Shown: positions 37,281 through 46,472 of the stretch, piece by piece | Layout of the letters: the number at the start of each line of letters is the position of its first letter | How positions within the stretch are numbered: the first letter of the stretch is position 1 | Source: Azadirachta indica | Taxonomy: Eukaryota; Streptophyta; Magnoliopsida; Sapindales; Meliaceae | Length of the DNA stretch: 64,000 bases | NCBI GenBank assembly: GCA_022749755.1 | Contig: CM040450.1 | Coordinates: forward strand, 10,748,913-10,812,912 | Direction of reading: 5' to 3' | The notes under the pieces: model-generated | What the model was told of the DNA's origin: nothing | The model's database searches: none | The model's input: only the letters and a program-made list of their open reading frames with translations | Made by a program: the position numbers and the translations under genes

Positions 37281-38744
37281 GATGACAATGGATACCATTT
37301 TCGCAAATATCCATCTGTATCCAATATTGATGCATAAGATTCAATAATTGTAAAAAATGAAATGAATACGATATGATCATAGTGTATAATTAATATTCGT
37401 ATAGGATACATATAGAATATAGATATTCTGAAATATCCTATAAATATGTGCATAGAATATTTGTTTTGTCTATTTTTTAAATTTTTATTAATTTTTTATA
37501 ATTTTATGGATTGTTATAATTAGAGAATTCAAATTTTATATTCTTAGAATTGTACATATTTTAGGATTTAATATGACATTAATTTTTTAATTTAATTTAT
37601 CAACATGGTATATTAATTTCTAAAGGGTTATTTTCAACTTTACTACTTAATTTATTGATATCAAATATGCTATCAATTTATTGAAATTCATCACTCCATC
37701 CCCAAATAACAGTAAAATAATTATTTTATCATTCTATTTAATTAAAAATGAAAGGATAATATAGTTTTAGTCGACCAAATCTCTTAATCTAGTTTCAAAA
37801 GTTTTTTTCCCCTCTACTGTTAATTCCTACCATATCAACTACTATTCTTCTCATAATCACTGACAAAATCCACCCAAAGAATAGATCATCAGAAATATGA
37901 ATCTAAACTCATAGCACATGGCTTTAATTCACTATTTTTGGAAACGCACAATAATAAATATTGTAGAGACTTGCTTAAGCAGTTATTATGGCTTTCATCA
38001 ATAGCATTTTAGATATAATTTAGATAAAATTTATGTTTGAAAAAAAAGGAAAGAAGTGATGGCAATGGTCATGGCAGAGAAAATGGTAGAGAGAAAAAAA
38101 TTAAAAAATTATAGAAGAATAAAAAATGAAAATGGAAGTGGTGATAATAGTGGTATATTTAGAGGTGGGAAAGGAAGAAATGTGGCAATGGAGATGGTAT
38201 ATTAGAGTTTTTATGTTTATAGTTTATATTAAAGATGAATAGTACAACATATTCATTTAAACTTATCAGGAGGGTAAATTTGTACTTTACCACTATTTAA
38301 TAGATTAATGTAACAGTCCGGACTAAATTATTAAAATCAACCAAATTGTGTCTTAATTTGTTATTTGGCTAAATTTTAGAGACTAAAATATTATCATCCC
38401 TTCTCTAAGTCATTATTTGAGGATGGAGTAATGACTTTAAATAAATTGATGACATACTGATATATGTCAATAAATTAAGGGGCAAAGTTAAAAATAACCT
38501 ATTACAAAACATTGAAATCAAATTACGAATTTAAAATTTTTTAAAGTTTTCTTTTTATGAAAATGCGGATGTATCCACAGGATATTCGTTAGGACATTAA
38601 TATAGGTAAATATCCATTTAAGAGGATATAGATATTAAATATAATATCCGTTATGGATACGGATAGGATACGGATATGAAAATATTTGTAAGATGCGGTT
38701 ATGAATATTAAGATATTTGTACTATATTCTATCCTTTGTCATCG
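37281..38744. mobile_element. Possible DNA transposon remnant with subterminal gatacggatat repeats
   Basis: The outer ends read gatgacaatggata on the left and its near-complement tatcctttgtcatc on the right. Both subterminal regions (37281-37455 and 38560-38744) are rich in ggatacg/ggatatc-type short repeats, a pattern seen at ends of some plant DNA transposons. The interior holds another inverted-repeat element (37625-38500). No transposase and no clear target duplication were found. Confidence 0.4.
37625..38500. repeat. Inverted-repeat element C nested in 37281-38744
   Basis: About 876 bp. The arms of about 110 bp start gggttattttcaacttt on the left and aggttatttttaacttt on the right (minus). 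They share ttaatttattgatat, atcaatttatt and cactccatcc-like blocks in the same order. The flanking 9-mers atttctaaa and attacaaaa match at 7 of 9 positions, compatible with an aged Mutator-like duplication. The interior is non-coding. Confidence 0.6.
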
Positions 38745-38849
38745 TTATTAATAGAAGATAGTAGATATAAAAATGATGGATACAAATAGCATCGGAGACT
38801 AGTACTGTTAGCATTTTCTAGGGTTTTTAGGTTTTACCTATCTTTTTGG
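38745..38849. other. Spacer between nested elements
   Basis: Short unassigned sequence, with no feature seen. Confidence 0.35.
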
Positions 38850-41108
38850 GATATTGTAACATACCCCACTAGTTTTGCGGAAAGAGCAAATACCCTTATA
38901 GGGTTTTAGAAATTGTTAAATACTCCCTTAAGTTTGTAGAAAATAGAAGATATACCTTGAATTTTAATAAAATTAGAAGATATCCCCCTAAACTTAAAAT
39001 TCCATTAGTTTAAGCGTTAAAATATTATCATTTTAATATCTAAATTAATCAAAATAACAAAAGAGAATACATTTTTGTTATTGACAATCGAATTTTCTAA
39101 TATATTTGAGATTAAAATGTTCAATTTAAAAAGCTTTATTTTATTTTATTATTTTGAAAACTTTTGAAATAAAAATATTATTTATTTAAATTAAAATACT
39201 AACAAATTTAGATAAAATTATATACAAAAATGCTTCTAACCTTCTTTTTGTAATTTATCTTTTAGTAGTAGTTTAGTATGTAATCATTTCAGAATTTTTA
39301 TATAAAACATATATAATATTTTATTTAATATATATTTAAAAATTATATTAGTTTCATTGAATTTTCTTTAAAAAATTATCGAACACATAATTAACATAAA
39401 TAAAAGAAAATATGAATACATATTATATTTATTACAAATAAAGATAATCAAAATTCTCTTTTAATCTTTTAATCAAAATTATGTTAAACTATTAAATAAA
39501 AATATAAAAGTATATATTATCTATTTTATTGATATAACAGTAAATTTAATTCATATAGTATAATTTAGGAGAATTAATACATACCTTCCTTGAAGTTTCA
39601 AGGACCCACACTTAGATGGTATGCTTGAAAAAATCCACACATACCTCTCTTAAACTGTTTAGTTGACCATTCAATTTTTGTAAAAAAACCAAAATGTTTA
39701 AAATATTTCATACTTATATATCTTGAAACATCTTTAAACAGTTTTCACTTACTGTCTGGCGATAATTTTATTATTCAACCAACTTTATAATACAATTATA
39801 ATATTTTACATAGCATAAATTAGTCTTATTTCTCAAAATATTTAATAAATTTAAATTTGTTATTGGTATTTAGAATCTCTAAAAAAAAAAATTTGGCATA
39901 CCTATACACTCAATGAAATTATATTTTTTATCATTTTTATTAATTGGATGCACATACACATATAATAAGTATGATTTTAAATTTGTTATTAACTTAAAAA
40001 AATGTATATTTTGATAAAATAATAATACTAACATATAAATTCTATTATATAAATTAATGTGATAGTATTATTTCATTGAAATATCTCATATGATTTTTTT
40101 ATCTCTAATAAAATTTATTTAGAAATCTCATCCTCATAATTTGAAATTTTTGAATGATCGATCAATGAACGATAATACAATTCTTTATGAGCATTAATTA
40201 TGTAGTGAGTGAAAATGGTTAAGATAGTGGAATGTCTAAAAATATACTTAATTTTAACAGTCCTTTAACGGTCAACTAACGATCCAATAGAAATGTGAGT
40301 TTCTCTAAACCTATCATCTAAGTGCGGGTTTTCCAAACCTTAAGAAAGGTATGCGCTAATTCTCCATATAATTTATTATTTTTATTTTATTTAATTCTTT
40401 TTTAAAATTCTAGACATGTTCTTAACCATTTTTCTTAAAAAATATTTATTTACATTTCTTTCTACTTATTGTTAATATTTTAATTTGAATAAAACCTTTA
40501 ATATTTTTTCAAGGGTTAGGAGAATGTATAAGAATATCTTAATAAATTAGAGTAAACCTGTATAAGTATTTTATAATATGAAAAAAGAATAATAAATTAT
40601 AATATGTGAATTAAATTTATTATTGTGTCAATGATATAATTTATTGTTAACACAATATTATAAATTTTTAAATATATATTAAGTAGAATGTTATACATAT
40701 TTTCTTTAAAAAATTTTTAAGATCAATATGTAATAAATTATTACCAGAAAATAAAAAAAGGTTACCATCATTTTAGTATATAATTAATTTTATCCAAATT
40801 TATTGTTAGTATTTAATTTAAATAAATAATCTTTTTATTTCTAAGTTTTATAAAAATAATAAAATAAAACAAATATTTTAAAATTTAACACTTTTGTCCC
40901 AAAATATATTAAAAAAAATGACAACTTGATTGTAACTAATGAGACAATATATTATATTTTATTATTTTAATTAAGTTTAGGAACTAAAATGATAATATTA
41001 TAACAAAATTCACCAAAATTAAGTCCGCATGATTATCTTTTTTTTTTTTCAAAACTCACGGAGTATTTTTCTATTTTCTCAAAATTTAAGAGGGTATATT
41101 ACAATATC
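38850..41108. mobile_element. Inverted-repeat element D, about 2.26 kb
   Basis: The left end gatattgtaacatacccc is repeated inverted at the right end (gatattgtaatataccct on minus). Further inward, a tactcc-ttaagtttg-like segment and a tttagttcctaaactta-like segment also pair. The interior carries element E with its own target duplication, so D is older. No transposase frame survives, so this is a non-autonomous or gutted MULE-like element. Confidence 0.5.
39559..40375. repeat. Inverted-repeat element E with 9-bp target duplication
   Basis: The element is 39568-40366 (799 bp). The left arm (ggagaattaatacatacctt, then cacttagatgg) matches the reverse complement of the right arm (ggagaattagcgcatacctt, then cacttagatga) over about 60 bp. 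The 9-mer tataattta flanks it at 39559-39567 and 40367-40375. The 9-bp length and the ggagaat start resemble the MITE at 15025-15291, so both look MULE-related. Confidence 0.75.
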
Positions 41109-41399
41109 TATTTTTTTTTTATTTTCCTTTTATACAAGAGAAATATTTATGTTATAGTTTTAATTTTTTTTCCTTAGAGTACAAAGACATTTATACCCTT
41201 ATAAATGTAGAAAGGAATACTTTTTGTTCTTATTTTTTATTTTCATATTATAAAAACTATTGTTTTTATATTATAAGAGCCATTACACCTCTTTTTTATG
41301 CTAAGAGTAATAGAAAATTAATAATAAAAACGTTGCATTTGACAAATAATTTTTAAGTAAAAGTCTATTTTGAACTCTAGTCATACTGTGGTGGTCTAT
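41109..41399. other. Unassigned sequence within the copia nest
   Basis: AT-rich and non-coding. Its right part (41340-41410) resembles one arm of element A, with the shared phrase gtggtggtctatatgtcatt. Confidence 0.4.
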
Positions 41400-41810
41400 A
41401 TGTCATTCTCCTTTATATCAATCAATGATTGTCACATTTCCCTTCAAAGTTAAAACTTCAAACACTAGCCACTTTCAAAAGAAGTCTAACATGCAACAAA
41501 TTTGGTTGCAAGTTTAGCACTAACAATGGATTGAAAATGTGCCTAACATTCTAACTCATTTCTTGGTTTGACTTTAAAAGGGCACCTTTGTTTTTGTGTC
41601 GCACAAGTGTACCATTTCTTAACTTTACTTAATTATGAGCTAATTGAAGAATCTATTGTGAGAAAAGCATTTCCATTTTCGATCAAATGATTAGTACAAA
41701 CATTATTAAGGAATGGAACATCATTTTCCAATTTTAATGCACTTTGATTTGAATTAAAAAAGCTAGTTTCATTAGCTTTTCTCTTCTAGCAACTTCCTTA
41801 TTAAATATTC
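41400..41810 (-). pseudogene. Copia protease region remnant of element B
   Basis: On minus, decayed protease landmarks follow gag: CTNHLIENG and FLTIDSSIS, then a NLL...LLKVASV-like stretch corresponding to the segment between protease and integrase. The aspartate expected in the D-S/T-G catalytic motif is not recognisable. The coding sequence is lost near 41400, where inverted-repeat DNA begins. Confidence 0.6.
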
Positions 41811-42315
41811 TTGTATTTACAATCTCTTTATAGGTGACTAGGTGTCCTTATAATTATCACATTGAAAATTTTCCTTAGACCAGCAAATTCTTCTACATGA
41901 CAATTTTTTCTATAAACTTGGCACTTCTTAAAATTTTCTTCGTCACTTATTTTTGTTATAGCTGCTTATACCTCTTCCTCTTCTTCTTGCTTATTTTCCT
42001 TCTGCAGATGATTTTTCTATACTTTGATCATGGTAAACTTGCTTCTTTTAATGACTTTTAGGTTGGACATTGAACTTAGATTAAAAAAATATTGTCAAAT
42101 TTTGGAGCAACTTAATAATTTATGTTGAAATGATTTTAGTGAATATTCCAAATCTTGTAATGTTAAATTAGTCAAATATTTTATTTCTCTAATCACCAAC
42201 ATAATGAGATCAAATTTATTATATATATCTATTTGAACATTCTTGCACCTTTCATTCTCTTTTACTTCACATTTTCAGAATCTCTTATAAGGTCTTGAAG
42301 TTTAGAAGTCTTTAC
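41811..42315 (-). pseudogene. Copia gag remnant of element B, distal part
   Basis: On minus this half carries KLQDLIRDSENVK, then KFDLIMLVIREI, then TLQDLEYSLKSF, which are landmarks of the UBN2-type copia gag, followed by a degenerate zinc knuckle (KKCQVYRKNCHVEEF). It is separated from the proximal half by the inserted element at 42316-45396. Confidence 0.8.
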
Positions 42316-43160
42316 TTATGAAGAATAAATGCTTCAAATTCTTGAAAGCATGATTATCTAAATACTTGAGTACCCGATGACCCAATGACCTGAGGACCCA
42401 AAGAGTTAAGGTAGAGTAGTCATTCTAACTTAAAGAAGATCTGATCTGGTGTCCTAGTATTAGAGTATCTGAGAATCTAAGGATCTAAGGAGTCAAGGTG
42501 GAGTAGTCACTTTGGCTTAAAGAGAACATAATATGGTATCCTAATAGCTGAGTATTCAAGAACCCGAGGACTTTAGGACCTAAGAAGTCAAGGTAGAGTA
42601 GTTATTCTAATTTAAAAATAATTTGATCTAATACCCGAGTACCCTAGTACTTGAGGACCCAAGGAGTCAAGATGAAGTAGTCATCTTGACTTTAAGAAAA
42701 CCTGATCTAATACTTGAGTACCTAAGAATCCGAGCACCTGAAGAAGTATTGTTATCTTGACTTGAAGAGGATATTGAATCGTACTTGAATTAGGATGCTA
42801 AACCTACTGGAATTAGAATTCTTTAGAGGCATTATGAAAACCCTATATTCTAAAGATGGATGTGAGGGGAAAAAAAGGAGAAAAGAGGGAAAAACTGAAG
42901 AAAGGTGATCTGAGAGAAAAAAGTCATCTTATACATCATTTATCTTCTGTTTCTAATAAAATATCTTACACGCGTTTGCTCCATAGACATAGGCAATTTT
43001 GCCGAACCACGTAATTCTTGTTTATCTCTGATCTTATTTATTATTTCTGTATTTTTATATTCATTATCTAGTCTGACCTAGTAGTTTTTTGTCAGATCAT
43101 AATCTTTATTTAATCAAATCATTGTTAGAGCATTATTTTTTAGGTTGGTTTTATGCAATA
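42316..43160 (+). repeat. 5' LTR of element F
   Basis: 845 bp, starting ttatgaagaat and ending atgcaata. The 5' half is built of about five direct repeats of 80-95 bp from 42369, each opening with a gagtac-ctgag-like phrase and containing a gagtcaaggtagagtagtca-like phrase. Confidence 0.8.
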
Positions 43161-43161
43161 A

Positions 43162-44094
43162 TTGGTATTAAAGCCAGGTTCTCAAGTAGCGATATCTCTA
43201 CCTAAGTTTGATCTAAAGAAATTCAATGGAGAAAATGACTTCAACTTGTGGCGTCTGAAAATGAGGGCAATCTTAATTCATCAAGGGCTGGAGAATGTTC
43301 TTGAAATGGAAGACAAGATGCTTGATATGTTGACAAAATCTGAGATAAAGGAGATTTTGAGGACAGCTCATTATGAAATTGTATTAAATCTAAGTAATTA
43401 GGTTTTAAGGGAAGTTTCAAAAGAGAAGATTAAAACTGAACTTTGGAACAGCTTAAAAGCTATTTACATGACCAAATCTTTGGCTAATAGAATATATTTG
43501 AAAAAAAGATTGTATACCCTTACTATGGCTGAAGGGACTCCAATCAAAGAACACATTGATTTATTTAATAAAGTAGTTCTTGACCTTAAAACAATAGATG
43601 TGGAGATTGAAGATAAAGACCAGGCAGTGATCTTGCTGAGTTTTTTGCTAAAATCATGTGATCATTTTATTGAGATCTTAACATATGGTCGAACCTCACT
43701 CTTTATGACAGATGTTAAGGCAGCCTTGAACTCTAAAAAATTGACCAGAAAGCAAGAAGAGAAGAATTCAGGTCAAAGAGAAGTTTTGAAAGTAAGGGGG
43801 AGACCAAAAAAACAAGAGAATAGGAGCAAGAAACTTGTCAGATTCAAGTCAAAGCCAAAAACCTTGAAGTACTTTCATTGCCATAAATAAGGACATTTTA
43901 AAAAGAATTGTCCAAAGAGAAAGAACAAGAAGAAGGTAGATGATGATGCAACTATTATAACAAATGATTGCTTTAAGTCTACAGATCTACTCATCGTATT
44001 TAGTGCCAAGACAAAAGGTGAATGGGTGTTAAATTCAGGTTATTCTTTTCATATGTGCCCTAATTTAAATATGTTTGTTTTATCAAACATGTGA
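43162..44094 (+). pseudogene. Copia gag-protease frame of element F
   Basis: One continuous frame broken only by TAG at 43399-43401 and TAA at 43888-43890. It shows the gag N-terminus (LPKFDLKKFNGENDFNLWRLKM), the UBN2-type core (LWNSLKAIYM, then LKKRLYTLTMAEG), a basic tail, and a zinc knuckle CHK-stop-GHFKKNC. The protease motif reads WVLNSG (44023-44040), so the catalytic Asp is replaced by Asn (AAT at 44032-44034). The stops look like CAG-to-TAG and CAA-to-TAA changes. The first codon has no ATG, so the original gag start is lost or lies elsewhere. Confidence 0.85.
43163..43175 (+). other. Primer-binding site of element F
   Basis: tggtattaaagcc, two bases after the 5' LTR. It matches the usual plant copia site for initiator-Met tRNA (tggtatcagagcc) at 11 of 13 positions. 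Both mismatches are transitions. Confidence 0.8.
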
Positions 44095-44199
44095 TAAGGG
44101 TAAAGTATTAATAGTTAACAATAAAGCATGTAAAGTTATTGGAATTGGTAGTGTCAAGATCAGAATGTTTAATAAAATGATAAAAAAATTGCATTAGGT

Positions 44200-44528
44200 T
44201 AGGCATGTTCTAAACCTGAAAAGAAACTTAATCTCTTTGAGAATATTAGATCAGCTAGGGTGTGTATTCAAAACTGAGAATTGGACCTTAAAAGTATTTG
44301 ACAGTTTTATGGTAGTCATGAAATGCATGTTTTAGATGGATCTATGGTCAAGGATCATATTGCTATAAGATCTATAGAAATGGTAAACGTACATATAAAT
44401 GGTAATCTTGTTGATATGTTGATGAAGTCATTACTAGACATTAAGTTCAATCTATGTATGGACTTGGCAAGCATTAGTAATTTATAAGAAAGCTAGTTTA
44501 AGCAAGAACATGTAGAGGGAAAGGAAGT
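44200..44528 (+). pseudogene. Fused protease tail and RNase H tail of element F
   Basis: The frame carries VLNLKRNLISLRILDQLG (the segment between protease and integrase). About 100 bp later it shows the far end of the polyprotein (VHINGNLVDMLMKSLL, then FNLCMDLASI), which is RNase H C-terminus. Integrase, reverse transcriptase and most of RNase H are absent, so one large internal deletion joined these parts near 44340-44390. Confidence 0.7.
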
Positions 44529-44545
44529 AAAAGAAAGGTGGAGAA
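44529..44545 (+). other. Polypurine tract of element F
   Basis: taaaagaaaggtggaga, immediately upstream of the 3' LTR and purine-rich as expected for plus-strand priming. Confidence 0.7.
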
Positions 44546-45396
44546 TTATGAAGAATAGATGTTTCAAATTCTTGAGAACCTAAATATTTAAGTACTTGAG
44601 TACCCGAGTACTCGAAGACTTAAGGACCCAAAGAGTCAAGGTAGAGTAGACATCGTAACTTGAAGAGAACTAGTTTAATATCCAAATACCTAGGAACCTG
44701 AAAACCCAAGGAGTCGAGGCGGAATAGTCATCCTGACTTAAAGAAGACCTGATCTGATATCTTAATACCTGATACCCGAGGACCTGAGACCCAAAGAGTT
44801 AAAGTGAAGTAGTTATTCTGAATTGAAGTGAAACTGATCTAGTACCTGAGTACCCTAAGACTTGAAAACCTAAAAAGTTAAGGTGGAGTGGTCATCTTGA
44901 CTTAAAAAAGACCTGATCTGATATCCAAATACCAAGAACTCGAGAAGGTGTTGTCATTCTAACCTGAAAAGAATACCAAATTTTACTTAAATTAAAATAC
45001 CAAACCTACTTGAATTGGGATACTAAACCTATTAGAATTGGAATTCTTTAGAAGCATTATAAAAACTTATATTTTAGAGAATTAGGATGCAAGGGATGTG
45101 AGGGGAAAAAATGAATAAAAGAGGGAGAAACTGAAGAGAAGTGATTTGAGAGAAGAGAGCCATCTTGTACAGATTATATTTTCTACTTCTAATAAAAAAC
45201 CTTACATGTGTTTATTCCGTGGACGTAAGTAATTTTGTTGAACGATGTAATTCGTGTTTGTCTTTAATCTTGTTTATTATTTATGTGTTTTTGTATTCAT
45301 TATTTGATCAGACCTGGCAATTTTTTTTCAGATTACAATATTCATTGAATCAGATCAGTGCCAGAACATTGTTTTTGAGGTTGGTTTAATGCAACA
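44546..45396 (+). repeat. 3' LTR of element F
   Basis: 851 bp, colinear with the 5' LTR from ttatgaagaat to atgcaaca, including a matching set of direct repeats of about 80-95 bp. Divergence between the two LTRs is considerable by eye (roughly 15%), so the insertion is not recent. Confidence 0.8.
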
Positions 45397-45720
45397 TTAC
45401 CTTTATGCTCTTTTTGAATTCTTTGCATAAGATTTTCCAAGCTAATTTTGCTTTGTTGTTCCAATTATTCTTGGAACCACTATTGCATCTTGCCAACAAT
45501 ACTTACAAATTTTTGCTTCTTTTTCTTTCAAGTTTCTTTATTCTTCTATCAAGGTGGATTTTGATTCTAGGACTCTATTTTCTACTAGATCGCAAAGGTT
45601 TAGTGAAGTAAAGAATATTATTTTCATCTCCACGAACCAGAAATCATAATTTTCTCCGTCCAATATACATTTTGGCATAAGATTCAGCTTTTCTTGAACT
45701 TTTTCCCTCACTTTTTGGAA
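45397..45720 (-). pseudogene. Copia gag remnant of element B, proximal part
   Basis: On minus the gag start region is visible: LDGENYDFWFVEMK, then LCDLVENR, with the expected spacing to a KEKEAK-like stretch. Stops interrupt the frame. It ends at 45397, where element F enters, and continues at 42315. Confidence 0.8.
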
Positions 45721-45724
45721 CTTT

Positions 45725-45736
45725 GTCCTGATCCCA
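45725..45736 (-). other. Primer-binding site of copia element B
   Basis: On minus tgggatcaggac, a degenerate match to the initiator-Met tRNA site, five bases from the inner edge of the LTR at 45742. Confidence 0.6.
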
Positions 45737-45741
45737 CGATA

Positions 45742-46123
45742 TGTTAGTTGTAATTTCAGCTTGTGGACTCGGTTTCAGTCCTTAATCTAACAAACATCCT
45801 GAACTAACAAATAATGTGCAGAAAAAATGCATAAAAAATCACATTATAGATGCAATATGTAAGACAGCGAGAAATAGATGAAAAACATAGCAAATGAAAT
45901 AAACGGTGCGGTTTTTTGTATTCTATGTTATGATCCTATCTCTCTCTTTTCTTTTTAAAATTAGAAAAGGAACTATTCACCATTTCTTCCAATGACTAGG
46001 TAACATACGTTTAAATGTAATTGGCATCATGCAACCCTATATTAAATAACAAACTCAACTCGTTTAATTTGATTTTACACCACGAAGAATATACTTGTGA
46101 ACCATAATTTATTGATTGTTACA
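45742..46123 (-). repeat. 5' LTR of copia element B
   Basis: 382 bp, TG...CA on plus, homologous to 33629-34015. It lies only about 350 bp past the GDSL gene stop codon and would promote transcription in the same direction as that gene. Confidence 0.75.
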
Positions 46124-46472
46124 TAGTAGAATCAAGCACATTTTTTTTTGCACATTTCCCTGGAAATTAATATTAGAGTTTAGATATAAACTCTGGCCAA
46201 AGCATTCAGCTACGTACCAGTCCAACGCAATCATGATTACCAAAAATCAGATACAAAATCCAGTGCATTAGATTATTATTATGTGACATTTATTAATGAA
46301 CTTCTAGCATATATAAAATTAAACCCCAGGCCATGAACATCAAACGAGAGATTGATAAAACAAATGAATCAAGAGACACTAAGGGATTAAACCTTAACAT
46401 ACAAATTAAACAAAAAGATTGACAAAAAAAAAGATGAGACTAACATTTTATATATGATGGAAATTCATTCAG
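46124..46472 (-). other. GDSL gene 3' flank
   Basis: The 349 bp between the GDSL stop codon and the copia LTR. It should hold the 3' UTR and poly(A) site; AT-rich strings are present, but no single signal can be chosen. Confidence 0.5.

Larger units (their letters stand above)
42316..45396 (+). mobile_element. Internally deleted copia element (element F) inserted in element B gag
   Basis: A 3.08-kb plus-strand copia element with both LTRs (42316-43160 and 44546-45396), primer-binding site, gag-protease frame and polypurine tract, but no integrase or reverse transcriptase. It interrupts the minus-strand gag of element B. The flanks share ttac (42312-42315 and 45397-45400), and deleting the element with one ttac leaves the host gag in one frame. 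It is therefore a later insertion. It could move only with proteins supplied by another element. Confidence 0.85.
33629..46123 (-). mobile_element. Decayed Ty1/copia element hosting nested insertions (element B)
   Basis: One minus-strand copia element is bounded by two homologous LTRs: a 5' LTR at 45742-46123 and a 3' LTR at 33629-34015. Inward from the right are a primer-binding site (45725-45736), gag (45397-45720 and 41811-42315), decayed protease (about 41400-41810), and at the left end an RNase H remnant (34061-34270) and a polypurine tract. Integrase and most reverse transcriptase are missing or displaced. The 12.5-kb span is inflated by a second copia fragment, several inverted-repeat elements and an internally deleted copia. 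No 5-bp target duplication was found at the outer ends. Confidence 0.75.

Noticed and set aside
38850..41108. 9-bp target duplication for element D
   Set aside because: The flanks tctttttgg and tattttttt match at 6 of 9 positions but are low complexity, so they are not evidence.
42340..42760. Repeats in the element F LTR as an independent satellite
   Set aside because: The same array occurs at the same place in the other LTR, so it is part of the LTR.
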